Shown here one piece after another: positions 42,269 through 50,680 of a stretch of DNA of 64,000 nt (position 1 is its first letter; every line of letters starts with the position of its first letter). Made by a program: the position numbers and the translations under genes. Source of the stretch: Streptomyces sp. HNM0574. Its GTDB lineage: Bacteria > Actinomycetota > Actinomycetes > Streptomycetales > Streptomycetaceae. A model generated the notes under the pieces. That model did not search any database, was not told the origin of the DNA, and worked only from the letters and a program-made list of their open reading frames with translations. The stretch is from positions 248,001 through 312,000 of the forward strand of contig NZ_JAASAH010000003.1 of NCBI RefSeq assembly GCF_012726235.1, read 5' to 3'.

Positions 42269-42691
42269 GTGTCCCAGATCGCAGGTGAGCCCGCGGAGCA
42301 GGACAGCCAGGACTTCGTGGAGGTCCGGCTGCCCGCAGCGGGCGCCTATCTGTCGGTGCTGCGTACCGCCACAGCCGGTCTCGCGGCCCGCTTGGACTTC
42401 ACCCTCGACGAGATCGAGGATCTGCGGATCGCCGTGGACGAGGCCTGCGCGATCCTGCTGCAGCAGGCCGTGCCCGGCTCCGTCCTCAGCTGTGTCTTCA
42501 AGCTCGTGGGCGATTCGCTGCGCGTCACCGTGTCGGCACCGACGACCGACGGACGGGCCCCCGAGCGCGACACCTTCGCCTGGACGGTGCTCTCCGCACT
42601 GGCCGGCGAGGTCGATTCCACCGTGTCTGACGACCGTACGGTCAGCATCAGCCTGCACAAGAAGCGCGGTGCCGGCCCTGGAGCGTCGTGA
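42269..42691 (+). CDS. anti-sigma factor of the RsbW type (UshX/PrsH-like)
   Basis: The 140-residue protein is a GHKL/HATPase anti-sigma factor: AGAYLSVLRTATAGLAARL then DLRIAVDEACAILLQQAVPG, an N-box region, and a C-terminal SISLHKKRG. It would bind and hold the sigma factor encoded next, and release it in response to stress. The GTG at 42269 is preceded by GGAGGTGAG. An upstream GTG gives a longer N-terminus that looks untranslated. The stop overlaps the sigma factor start as GTGA. This matches the S. coelicolor ushX/prsH-sigH order from memory. Confidence 0.88.
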   Translation: MSQIAGEPAEQDSQDFVEVRLPAAGAYLSVLRTATAGLAARLDFTLDEIEDLRIAVDEACAILLQQAVPGSVLSCVFKLVGDSLRVTVSAPTTDGRAPERDTFAWTVLSALAGEVDSTVSDDRTVSISLHKKRGAGPGAS

Positions 42692-43638
42692 CTGAGCGCG
42701 AGGCGAGGGAGATGACGGGCGGCCGCCACGGCACGGCGGCCGGCCCGGACATCCCTGAGCAGGCGCGGCCGCATCCCGACGGCCCCCCACGGCAGCGACC
42801 TGAGCAGGCGGAGCGGGCGGACGCGATGGACCAGCAGCACGAGACGCAGGGGAACGGCGACCGCGCGCCCAGGCACCTCGACCCGCACGACCGCAGCGGA
42901 GCCCGTGACCTGTTCACGGAGCTGCGGAAACTGCCCGTCGACTCGCCCCGGCGCGCGGAGCTGCGCAACCATCTGGTGCGGATGCATCTGCCGCTGGTGG
43001 AGCACCTCGCCCGGCGCTTCCGGAACCGCGGCGAACCGCTCGACGACCTCACCCAGGTCGCGACGATCGGTCTGATCAAGTCCGTCGACCGCTTCGACCC
43101 GGAACGCGGCGTGGAGTTCTCCACGTACGCGACACCCACCGTCGTCGGGGAGATCAAGCGGCACTTCCGGGACAAGGGCTGGGCGGTCCGCGTGCCGCGC
43201 AGGCTCCAGGAGCTGCGCCTGTCGCTGACGTCGGCGACGGCCGAGCTGTCCCAGCTGCACGGCCGCGCGCCGACCGTGCACGAGCTGGCCCAGCGGCTGT
43301 CGATCTCGGAGGAGGAGGTCCTGGAGGGCCTCGAGTCCGCGAACGCCTACAGCACCCTGTCGCTGGACGTCCCCGACACCGACGACGAGTCCCCCGCGGT
43401 GGCCGACACCCTCGGCGCCGAGGACGACGCGCTGGAGGGCGTGGAGTACCGCGAGTCCCTCAAGCCGCTGCTGGAGGAACTCCCGCCGCGCGAGAAGAAG
43501 ATCCTGCTGCTGCGCTTCTTCGGCAACATGACGCAGTCGCAGATCGCCGAGGAGGTCGGCATCTCGCAGATGCACGTCTCCCGGCTGCTGGCCCGCACCC
43601 TGGCCCAGCTCCGCTCCCGGCTCCTGGTCGAGGAGTAA
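42688..43638 (+). CDS. sigH: RNA polymerase sigma factor, SigB/SigF/SigH type
   Basis: The 316-residue sigma factor has a disordered N-terminus of ~70 residues, then sigma regions 2 (LARRFRNRGEPLDDLTQVAT, then GLIKSVDRFDPERGVEFSTY), 3 (AVRVPRRLQELRLSLTSATA) and 4 (LPPREKKILLLRFFGNMTQS, then QIAEEVGISQMHVSRLLART). These are the general-stress group-3 sigma factors; from memory the S. coelicolor gene at this locus is sigH, controlling osmotic stress response and septation. It overlaps the anti-sigma gene by four bases. Alternative shorter starts (e.g. the Met in ERADAMDQQHETQG) are plausible because SigH is known to occur in several sizes. Confidence 0.9.
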   Translation: MTEREAREMTGGRHGTAAGPDIPEQARPHPDGPPRQRPEQAERADAMDQQHETQGNGDRAPRHLDPHDRSGARDLFTELRKLPVDSPRRAELRNHLVRMHLPLVEHLARRFRNRGEPLDDLTQVATIGLIKSVDRFDPERGVEFSTYATPTVVGEIKRHFRDKGWAVRVPRRLQELRLSLTSATAELSQLHGRAPTVHELAQRLSISEEEVLEGLESANAYSTLSLDVPDTDDESPAVADTLGAEDDALEGVEYRESLKPLLEELPPREKKILLLRFFGNMTQSQIAEEVGISQMHVSRLLARTLAQLRSRLLVEE

Positions 43639-43699
43639 CCGGGCCTCGGGCTCCGTGCGCGCATCCGCCGCCGCTCCCCGCGGCGGCGGTCACGCGCGC

Positions 43700-44197
43700 T
43701 CACGCGTCCTTCGTGGCCCCGCCGTCGCGCGGGCCGACCCCGAGGGCCAGCGTGGCCGTCGGGTTCACCAGGCAGCACAGCACCGCGACGCCGGCGAGCG
43801 CGATGGCGGCCCCGGCCGCCGTCCACACCCCGCCGTTCTGCGCCATCTGCCAGCCGATCGGCAGCGCCATCAGCTGCACGATCATCGAGGGCCCGCGCCC
43901 CCACCGCTGCTGCCGCCACAGCCCGCGCGCCGCGGCCAGCGGCAGCACGGCGAGCGCCAGCACGGTCAGCGCCATGGTGAGCGCCTGGGTCATGTCGTCC
44001 GGCGTGCTCGTCACCAGCATCACCAGCGAGACGACGCCGAAGGCGGCGACGACGACGCCCTCGATGCCCGTCAGCACGGCAGCGGCGGCGAGCCGGCGCG
44101 GGCGCCCCTCGGCCTCCGGGCCCTCGGCCTCCGGCGCGGTCTCCGGCTGGGTCTCCGGCTCGGGATTCGACTCGGCGTTCGCACTCTTCGATGACAC
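43700..44197 (-). CDS. membrane protein with four predicted segments
   Basis: The 165-residue protein has an acidic N-terminal tail (Glu/Pro-rich) and then four hydrophobic segments: AAAVLTGIEGVVVAAFGVVS, LTMALTVLALAVLPLAAARG, PSMIVQLMALPIGWQMA and AIALAGVAVLCCLVNPTATL. I recognise a small Streptomyces integral membrane family, not its function. The GTG start is preceded by TACCCT at the distance of a -10 element, so the transcript may be leaderless. It lies convergent with sigH and divergent from the diacylglycerol kinase gene. Confidence 0.78.
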   Translation of the reverse strand: MSSKSANAESNPEPETQPETAPEAEGPEAEGRPRRLAAAAVLTGIEGVVVAAFGVVSLVMLVTSTPDDMTQALTMALTVLALAVLPLAAARGLWRQQRWGRGPSMIVQLMALPIGWQMAQNGGVWTAAGAAIALAGVAVLCCLVNPTATLALGVGPRDGGATKDA

Positions 44198-44309
44198 AGC
44201 AGCAAGGGTAGCCCCGCGCCCGGAACCGCCCACCGGCCTCCTCCCGCCCCGGGGTCCGCATCGCGGGCGGGGGTGAGGCCGCCGTCCGGCGGTGGGTACG
44301 CTGCTCAGC

Positions 44310-45278
44310 ATGCGCGCGCTCCTCGTGGTCAACCCGGCAGCCACCACCACCAGTGCCCGCACCCGTGACGTCCTGGCCCACGCGCTCGCCAGCGACCTCA
44401 AGCTGGAGGTGGCCACGACGCAGTACCGCGGCCACGCCCGCGACCTGGCACGGGAGGCCGCCGAGGGCGGCGAGACGGAGCTCGTCATCGCGCTCGGCGG
44501 CGACGGCACCGTCAACGAGATCGTGAACGGCCTGCTGCACGAAGGCCCCGACCCCGACCGCCTGCCGCGTATCGCCGTCGTCCCCGGCGGCTCGACGAAC
44601 GTCTTCGCGCGCGCCCTGGGGATGCCGAACGACGTCGTGGAGGCCACCGGCGCGCTGCTGGACGCGCTCCAGGAGCGCAGCGAACGCGTCGTCGGCCTCG
44701 GCCGCGCGAGCGGCGTTCCGGGAACGGACGACGCGGAGGTGCCGCCGCGCTGGTTCACCTTCACCGCGGGACTGGGGTTCGACGCGGGAGTCGTCGGCCG
44801 GGTCGAACAGCAGCGGGAACGCGGCAAACGTTCGACCCACGCGCTGTACGTACGCCAGGTCGTCCGGCAGCTGCTGAAGGAACAGCACCGGAGCCGGGGA
44901 ACGATCACGCTGGAGCGCCCGGGCGAGGACCCCGTCGAGGACCTGGTGCTGTCGATAGTCTGCAACACCTCTCCGTGGACCTACCTGGGCAATCGCCCCG
45001 TCTACGCGACCCCGGGCGCCTCCTTCGACACCGCGCTCGACGTGCTCGGACTGTCCCGTCTGACCTCCGGTGCGCTGAGCCGTTACGCGACCCAGCTGCT
45101 GACCTCCTCGCCCGAACGCGGGCCGCACGGCAAGCACGCCGTCAACCTGCACGACGTCACGGACTTCACCTTGCATTCGCAGGTTCCGCTGCCCTTTCAG
45201 ATGGACGGTGACCACCTGGGAGTCCGTACGGACGTGAATTTCACAGGCGTACGCCGTGCACTGCGTGTGATTGTGTAA
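44310..45278 (+). CDS. diacylglycerol kinase family protein
   Basis: The 322-residue protein has the DAGK catalytic core: VVNPAATTTSARTRDVL at the N-terminus, LVIALGGDGTVNEIVNGLLH and VVPGGSTNVFARALGMP. It would phosphorylate a diacylglycerol or related lipid in phospholipid turnover. No membrane segments are present, as in soluble DgkB. A TACGCT element sits seven bases before the ATG, suggesting a leaderless mRNA. The next gene, wblE, follows after 314 bases. Confidence 0.9.
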   Translation: MRALLVVNPAATTTSARTRDVLAHALASDLKLEVATTQYRGHARDLAREAAEGGETELVIALGGDGTVNEIVNGLLHEGPDPDRLPRIAVVPGGSTNVFARALGMPNDVVEATGALLDALQERSERVVGLGRASGVPGTDDAEVPPRWFTFTAGLGFDAGVVGRVEQQRERGKRSTHALYVRQVVRQLLKEQHRSRGTITLERPGEDPVEDLVLSIVCNTSPWTYLGNRPVYATPGASFDTALDVLGLSRLTSGALSRYATQLLTSSPERGPHGKHAVNLHDVTDFTLHSQVPLPFQMDGDHLGVRTDVNFTGVRRALRVIV

Positions 45279-45391
45279 GTCGAAGGGCCGAAAGTCCTTC
45301 CACTCGAACGTTTAGGCCAGGATCCACCCCCTGGAAGTACGGCTGTGAGCTAGGCGACACCGTGGATTCCAAAAAAACTTCGCGGAAGGGG

Positions 45392-45420
45392 TTGTATCCG
45401 CCGCCGAGGTTTGCGAGTCT
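45392..45420 (+). promoter_or_regulatory. candidate wblE promoter
   Basis: TTGTAT (45392-45397) and GAGTCT (45415-45420) are 17 bases apart. Transcription would start near 45427, giving a ~165-base leader. The gap from 45279 to 45592 contains this promoter and a palindrome at 45540. I see no other gene in it. Confidence 0.45.
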
Positions 45421-45539
45421 CTTCATGGCGATCGGGACGGCCCCTCAGGCGGCCCCCTTGAGAGCCCGAAACCCCCTCCTCAACTCCAGTGGGACCCGCA
45501 TCACATCCGAGCGGCCCCCCTTCCCTTGCGGAGGGATTC

Positions 45540-45553
45540 GTGAAAGCGTTCAC
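45540..45553. promoter_or_regulatory. palindrome in wblE leader
   Basis: GTGAAAGCGTTCAC is an inverted repeat with five-base arms, 40 bases before the wblE start and inside the predicted leader. It could be an operator or mRNA element. Confidence 0.35.
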
Positions 45554-45592
45554 ATTCACAAGCAGAGCTCAAGCACGAGAGAGGTAGCAGCC

Positions 45593-45856
45593 ATGGACTG
45601 GCGTCACCACGCCGTTTGCCGCGAGGAAGACCCCGAGCTGTTCTTCCCCATCGGCAACACCGGTCCTGCGCTGCTGCAGATCGAGGAAGCCAAGGCTGTC
45701 TGCCGCCGCTGCCCCGTCATGGAGCAGTGCCTGCAGTGGGCCCTGGAGTCCGGTCAGGACTCCGGTGTGTGGGGTGGCCTCAGTGAGGACGAGCGCCGCG
45801 CGATGAAGCGCCGTGCCGCGCGTAACCGGGCGCGGAACAACGCCGCGTCCGCCTGA
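45593..45856 (+). CDS. wblE: WhiB-family protein WblE
   Basis: The 87-residue protein has the four conserved cysteines: Cys9 in HAVCREED, and the cluster AVCRRCPVMEQC, then the SGVWGGLSEDERR turn and a basic C-terminal tail (KRRAARNRARNNA). These bind a [4Fe-4S] cluster and define WhiB-like proteins, which sense redox or NO and bind RNA polymerase sigma region 4. WblE is the abundant and widely conserved paralogue. Ribosome binding site AGAGAGGTAGC precedes the ATG. A strong terminator follows. Confidence 0.96.
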   Translation: MDWRHHAVCREEDPELFFPIGNTGPALLQIEEAKAVCRRCPVMEQCLQWALESGQDSGVWGGLSEDERRAMKRRAARNRARNNAASA

Positions 45857-45940
45857 CGACTGACACCCACGCCCTGCCACCAGCTGCACCCCGAGCCGCA
45901 GCGCGCAGTGCCCTGATACGCACAGCACATTCATAGCGCC

Positions 45941-45980
45941 GCTGAGCCCCGGTCCGCATCGAAGCGGACCGGGGCTCAGC
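45941..45980 (+). terminator. terminator after wblE
   Basis: GCTGAGCCCCGGTCCGC (45941-45957) pairs with GCGGACCGGGGCTCAGC (45964-45980) over six bases. It lies between wblE and the convergent histidine kinase gene and probably ends both transcripts. Confidence 0.75.
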
Positions 45981-46009
45981 GCTGTGCGCGGCCGGGTGCG
46001 CCCCCGGCG

Positions 46010-47521
46010 TCAGCTCTTGTCCCGCTTCTCCGCCGCGACGGGCAGGTCGAACAGGACCCGGGTGCCGCGTTCGGGTGCGGGGACCATGTCGAAGGTGCCG
46101 CCCAACTCGCCCTCCACCAGGGTGCGGACGATCTGGAGACCGAGGTTGCCGGCGCTCTTGGAGTCGAACCCCTCGGGCAGGCCCCGCCCGTCGTCCTGGA
46201 CGGTCACCAACAGCCGCTGCTCGGCGCGGCGTTCGCCGAGGTCCTGCCCGTACACCGTGCTGCGTACGGCGCGGACCTCGACGGTGCCCTGTTCGCCGGG
46301 GCCGAAGCCGTGCTCCAGGGCGTTCTGCAGGACCTCGGTGAGGACCATCGACAGGGGTGTGGCGACCTCGGCGCCGAGGACGCCGAAGTGGCCCGTGCGG
46401 CGGCCGGTCACGCGGCCGGGGGAGATCTCGGCGACCATCGACAGCACCCGGTCGGCGATCTCGTCGAACTCGACCCGCTCGTCGAGGGTCTGCGAGAGCG
46501 TCTCGTGCACGATGGCGATCGAACCGACCCTGCGCACCGCCTCGTTGAGCGCCTCGCGGCCGCGGTCGGAGTCCATCCTGCGGGCCTGGAGGCGGAGCAG
46601 GGCCGCGACGGTCTGAAGGTTGTTCTTCACCCGGTGGTGGATTTCCCGGATGGTGGCGTCCTTCGTCATCAGCTCGCGCTCGCGCCGCCGGACCTCGGTG
46701 ATGTCGCGCAGCAGGATCAGCGAACCGATGCGGGTGCCCTTGGGGTTGAGCGGGATCGTGCGCAGCTGGACGACGCAGTCGTTGGCCTCGATCTCGGCGC
46801 CGCGCGGCGCCCAGCCGCTCGCCAGCTTCACCATCGCCTCGTCCACGGGGGCGCGGGACGGGGCGAGTTCGGTGGTCGCCTGGCCGAGGTGGACGCCGAC
46901 GAGGTCGGTGGCGAGCCCGAGGTGGTGGTACGCGGAGAGCGCGTTGGGGCTGGCGTACTGGACGATGCCGTCGGCGTCGAGGCGGATCAGGCCGTCGCCG
47001 GCGCGCGGTATGTGGTCGATGTCGAGCTGCTGGCCGGGGAAGGGGAAGGACCCGGCGGCGATCATCTGCGCGAGGTCCGACGCGCTCTGGAGGTAGGTGA
47101 GTTCGAGGCGGCTGGGGGTGCGCACCGTCAGCAGGTTGGTGTTGCGGGCGATGACGCCCAGCACCCGGCCCTCCCGGCGGACCGGGATCGACTCGACGCG
47201 GACCGGCACCTCCTCGCGCCACTCCGGGTCGCCCTCGCGCACGATCCGGCCCTCGTCCAGCGCGGCGTCCAGCAGCGGGCGGCGGCCGCGGGGCACGAGG
47301 TGGCCGACCATGTCGTCCTGGTACGAGGTGGGCCCGGTGTTGGGCCGCATCTGCGCCACGGAGACGTACCGCGTGCCGTCCCGGGTGGGGACCCACAGCA
47401 CGAGGTCGGCGAAGGAGAGGTCCGAGAGCAGCTGCCACTCGGAGATCAGCAGGTGCAGCCACTCCAGCTCGGCGTCCGAGAGAGCGGTGTGCTGCCGTAC
47501 GAGGTCGTTCATGGAGGGCAC
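46010..47521 (-). CDS. sensor histidine kinase, PdtaS-like
   Basis: The 503-residue protein has an N-terminal GAF-like domain (LSFADLVLWVPTRDGTRYVS), a PAS domain (GLIRLDADGIVQYASPNALS), a HisKA_2 dimerisation helix with the phospho-acceptor in EIHHRVKNNLQTVAALLRLQ, and a GHKL ATPase (LTEVLQNALEHGFG, VQDDGRGLP). This is the cytosolic PdtaS type, which in mycobacteria pairs with the antiterminator PdtaR. No response regulator is adjacent. The start may be GTG at 47521 or ATG at 47512. A DasR-type box lies 137-152 bases upstream. Confidence 0.9.
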   Translation of the reverse strand: MPSMNDLVRQHTALSDAELEWLHLLISEWQLLSDLSFADLVLWVPTRDGTRYVSVAQMRPNTGPTSYQDDMVGHLVPRGRRPLLDAALDEGRIVREGDPEWREEVPVRVESIPVRREGRVLGVIARNTNLLTVRTPSRLELTYLQSASDLAQMIAAGSFPFPGQQLDIDHIPRAGDGLIRLDADGIVQYASPNALSAYHHLGLATDLVGVHLGQATTELAPSRAPVDEAMVKLASGWAPRGAEIEANDCVVQLRTIPLNPKGTRIGSLILLRDITEVRRRERELMTKDATIREIHHRVKNNLQTVAALLRLQARRMDSDRGREALNEAVRRVGSIAIVHETLSQTLDERVEFDEIADRVLSMVAEISPGRVTGRRTGHFGVLGAEVATPLSMVLTEVLQNALEHGFGPGEQGTVEVRAVRSTVYGQDLGERRAEQRLLVTVQDDGRGLPEGFDSKSAGNLGLQIVRTLVEGELGGTFDMVPAPERGTRVLFDLPVAAEKRDKS

Positions 47522-47657
47522 ATGTGCGAGCCTACCGGCGGTTGTGGGATGGTCGTCCGGCAGCGTGCGTACGGGCGGTGTTCCCCGGGATTCCGGGGCT
47601 CGGCGGCCCCGCGCGCACTCGCCCGACGAAATCCGTCCCAGGCATGGACAGCCCCGA

Positions 47658-47673
47658 GTGGTCTAGTCCAGAA
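47658..47673. promoter_or_regulatory. dre-like DasR box
   Basis: AGTGGTCTAGTCCAGA matches the dre consensus ACTGGTCTAGACCAGT at most positions. It lies 137 bases upstream of the histidine kinase start and 259 bases past the nagB2 stop. The gap from 47522 to 47931 otherwise contains the nagB2 terminator and no clear gene. Confidence 0.6.
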
Positions 47674-47869
47674 TGCTGGTGTAAAGAACTCCACACACTT
47701 CTGTTCTCCCCGCACAGGAGAGCAGATTGAGGCTCGCGGCGCCCTCTGCCCTGACCGCGCCCGGGCCTTAGAGCTCCGGGCTGCGGTGCCGGGCGGGCTG
47801 AGGGTCCCGCTCGCGCGCCGCGGCCCGAAGTGCTTTCCGGGCCCGGTCGCCCGTACCCCCTTGTACGCA

Positions 47870-47914
47870 CGTGGGCCCCGCGGCCGGCTGCGGGAGCCGG
47901 GCGCGGGGCCCACG
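47870..47914 (-). terminator. hairpin after nagB2
   Basis: CGTGGGCCCCGCG (47870-47882) pairs with CGCGGGGCCCACG (47902-47914). It follows the nagB2 stop on the minus strand by 17 bases and likely ends the das operon transcript. No U tract is present. Confidence 0.55.
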
Positions 47915-47931
47915 GGTGGTGCGGGGCGCCG

Positions 47932-49023
47932 TCAGCGGGTCTGGGTGACCTTCGCGAGGGCGCGCGGGGAGTCCGGGTCCTGGCCGCGGGCGATGGTGAC
48001 CTCGTAGGCCAGCATCTGCAACGGGATGATCTCCAGGACGGGCTGGAGCTCCTCCGCCAGGCCCTCGGTGGGCAGCGCGAAACCGGCCGTCGCGTCGGCC
48101 ACGGCCGCCTCGTTGCCGATGACGACGAGGTCGGCGCCCCGGTCCTTGAGCCGGTCCAGGACGGGCTGGAGCGCCTCGCCGCCCTTGCCGTCGGTGACGA
48201 CCGCGATGACCGGCGAGATGTTGTCGACCATGGCGAGCGGGCCGTGCAGCAGGTCGGCGCCCGAGTAGGACAGCGCCGGGATGTAGCTGGTCTCCATCAG
48301 CTTCAGCGCGGCTTCCTTCGCCGTCGGGTAGCCGTAGCCCCGCGAGGTGAGGACCATCCGCTCGGCGAAGCGGTAGCGCGCGGCGAGGGCCTTGACCTCG
48401 TCCTGGCGGGCGAGGACGGCCTCGGCCAGCTCGGGCAGGGCCTTGGCGCTGGAGGCGCCGTCGCCGCCGCGCATGCCGTCCACGAAGAGGTACAGCGCGA
48501 GCAGTTCGGCGGTGTACGTCTTCGTGGCGGGGAGAGCCTTCTCCTCGCCGGCGAGGACGTCGATGTGGAACTCGCTGACCTCGGCGAGCGGCGAGCCCGC
48601 GTTGTTCGTCACCGCGAGGGTGACGGCGCCGGCCTCGCGCGCGGCCTTGGTGGAGGCGACGAGGTCGGGCGAACCGCCGGACTGGCTGACGGTGATCACC
48701 AGGCAGTCGGTGAGGTCGGGCTGCGCCCCGTACGCGGTGGTCGTCGACATGGAGGTCAGGCCGACCGGCTTGCCCAGCTGGATCTCCAGCAGGTACTTCG
48801 CGTAGAGCGCCGCGTTGTCCGAGGTGCCGCGGGCGGTCAGCAGGACGAAGCGCGGGTTGCGTTCGGCGATCTTCTCGGCGACCTCGCGGATCGCGGGCGC
48901 ACCCTGTTCGAGGATGCGGCGCAGCACCGCGGGCTGCTCCGCCATCTCGCCGGACATGATCCGGCCCGGCACGTCGGGGAGCGCCCCCGCAGCGGTGGAG
49001 TTCGGAGCTGACGGGGCGGACAT
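47932..49023 (-). CDS. nagB2: SIS-domain sugar isomerase NagB2-like
   Basis: The 363-residue protein has two SIS domains (FVLLTARGTSDNAALYAKYL, SQSGGSPDLVASTKAAREAG, LTSRGYGYPTAKEAALKLME) like the isomerase half of GlmS, and converts glucosamine-6-phosphate to fructose-6-phosphate with release of ammonia, or a related reaction. It is the last gene of the das operon, 23 bases after dasD, so it should be co-controlled by DasR. ATG at 49023 follows TTGGAGG. There is no glutaminase domain, so it does not synthesise glucosamine-6-phosphate from glutamine. Confidence 0.88.
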   Translation of the reverse strand: MSAPSAPNSTAAGALPDVPGRIMSGEMAEQPAVLRRILEQGAPAIREVAEKIAERNPRFVLLTARGTSDNAALYAKYLLEIQLGKPVGLTSMSTTTAYGAQPDLTDCLVITVSQSGGSPDLVASTKAAREAGAVTLAVTNNAGSPLAEVSEFHIDVLAGEEKALPATKTYTAELLALYLFVDGMRGGDGASSAKALPELAEAVLARQDEVKALAARYRFAERMVLTSRGYGYPTAKEAALKLMETSYIPALSYSGADLLHGPLAMVDNISPVIAVVTDGKGGEALQPVLDRLKDRGADLVVIGNEAAVADATAGFALPTEGLAEELQPVLEIIPLQMLAYEVTIARGQDPDSPRALAKVTQTR

Positions 49024-49046
49024 GCTGAGTGCCTCCAAGTGGCTTT

Positions 49047-50672
49047 TCACGTGCGTGGACTGCGGGGCCCCGGCGAGGACGCCTCCCCGAGGGCGTCCGG
49101 GAGGTTCCCGACGATGGCTTCCGCAGCGGCCCGGCCGCAGACGCGGGCGGCGCCGTGGGTCGCGATGTGCAGCGCTCCGGAGGGCGTGGCCCGGGGCACT
49201 CCCATCTCGACGACGACCGTGTCGGGCCGTGCGGCGAGCAGGGTGTCCAGGACGTCCGCCATCCAGTAGTGCCGGTGCACGTCGCGCACCACTGCGACGA
49301 TCCTACGGTCACCGGCCTGCCCGAGCACACTCGCGACCAGCGCCTCGGTGCCCTCCTCGGCGGCGTCCTGACCGGCGTACGAGGCGGTCTCGGTGCCGGG
49401 CAGCAGCCGGGACAGCTCGGCGGCCACGCCCCAGGGCGTCTCGTCGCCGACCGCGATGTTCGCCAGCGGCGTGAGCGCCGCGACGAACGCGGGCCCGGCG
49501 GGCGGCTCGTACGGTCCGGACGGGGTGACGCACAGGGCGCGGCGGGCGGCGGCGAGGCCGACGTCGGGGCGCCCGTCCCCGGTGGGGGCCGTGGGGGCCG
49601 CACCGCCGGCGGCCGCGGTGCTGCCGGCGGCGGTGCGGCGGGCCTCGCGCGTCCATTCCGCGAGGCCCCTTACCCGTGCCGCGGCCTCGGCGAGCCGCTC
49701 CTCCGTCAGCTCGCCCTCGCGAACGGCCCTCACCAGCGCGTCGCGCAGCCGCAGCACGGTGTCCTCGTCGGCCAGTCCGCCGCCGACGCAGATGGCGTCG
49801 GCCCCGGCGGCCAGGGCGAGGACGCTGCCTCGCTCCAGTCCGTAGGTGGCGGAGATGGCCTGCATCTCCATTCCGTCGGTGACGATCAGTCCCTGGTGCC
49901 CCAGGCCGCCCTCGCTCTCCGGTGCGCGCAGCAGGCCGGTGAGGGCGGCCGGGCTGAGGGTGCCGGGGCGTTCGCCGTCGAGTGCGGGCAGCACGATGTG
50001 CGCGCTCATCACGCACTTGCTGCCCGCGGCGACGGCGGCGCGGAAGGGCACCAGTTCGCGTGCGTGGAGGGTGGCCAGGTCCGCGTCGATGCGGGGCAGC
50101 GAGTGGTGCGAGTCGACGGCGGTGTCGCCGTGGCCGGGGAAGTGCTTGACGCAGGCGGCGACCCCGGCGGCCTGGAGCCCGTCGATGTAGGCGACGGTGT
50201 GCCGGGCCACCAGCTCCGGGTCCTCGCCGAAGGAGCGGACGCCGATGACGGGGTTGTCCGGGTTGGAGTTGACGTCGGCCGAGGGCGCCCAGTTGAGGTT
50301 GACGCCGCACTCGGCGAGGCGGCGGCCGAGGGCGTGCGCGACGGCGCGGGTCAGCTCCGGGTCGTCGACGTGGCCGAGGGCGAGGTTGCCGGGGAAGGAC
50401 GAGCCGGTGCGCGCCTCCAGCCGGGTCACGTCGCCGCCCTCCTCGTCGATGGCGACCAGGACGTCGGGACTGATCTCCCGCAGCCGGGCGGTGAGGGCCG
50501 CGAGCTGGTCACGGGAGGCGATGTTGCGGCCGAACAGGCCGACGGAGGCGAGTCCTTCGTCGAGCCGGCGCAGCAGCCAGTCGGGGGCCGTGGTGCCGGT
50601 GAAGCCCGGCTGGAGGACCGTGAGGGCGTCCCGGGTGAGGGTGCCGGTCGCGCGTACGGAGGTGCTGGTCAT
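49047..50672 (-). CDS. dasD: GH3 beta-N-acetylglucosaminidase DasD
   Basis: The 541-residue glycoside hydrolase family 3 enzyme has the NagZ-type signature KHFPGHGDTAVDSHHSLP near residue 175, in which His and Asp form the acid/base dyad, and the nucleophile Asp in LIVTDGMEMQAI. A C-terminal domain of ~190 residues follows (VVEMGVPRATPSG). No signal peptide is seen, so it acts inside the cell on imported chitobiose or cell-wall muropeptide fragments. It lies eight bases after dasC in the das operon. Confidence 0.92.
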   Translation of the reverse strand: MTSTSVRATGTLTRDALTVLQPGFTGTTAPDWLLRRLDEGLASVGLFGRNIASRDQLAALTARLREISPDVLVAIDEEGGDVTRLEARTGSSFPGNLALGHVDDPELTRAVAHALGRRLAECGVNLNWAPSADVNSNPDNPVIGVRSFGEDPELVARHTVAYIDGLQAAGVAACVKHFPGHGDTAVDSHHSLPRIDADLATLHARELVPFRAAVAAGSKCVMSAHIVLPALDGERPGTLSPAALTGLLRAPESEGGLGHQGLIVTDGMEMQAISATYGLERGSVLALAAGADAICVGGGLADEDTVLRLRDALVRAVREGELTEERLAEAAARVRGLAEWTREARRTAAGSTAAAGGAAPTAPTGDGRPDVGLAAARRALCVTPSGPYEPPAGPAFVAALTPLANIAVGDETPWGVAAELSRLLPGTETASYAGQDAAEEGTEALVASVLGQAGDRRIVAVVRDVHRHYWMADVLDTLLAARPDTVVVEMGVPRATPSGALHIATHGAARVCGRAAAEAIVGNLPDALGEASSPGPRSPRT

Positions 50673-50680
50673 GTCGAGCC

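Noticed and set aside
47524..47730. Small plus-strand open frame between the histidine kinase and nagB2 genes
   Set aside because: No ribosome binding site, odd composition, and it covers the kinase promoter and the dre box.
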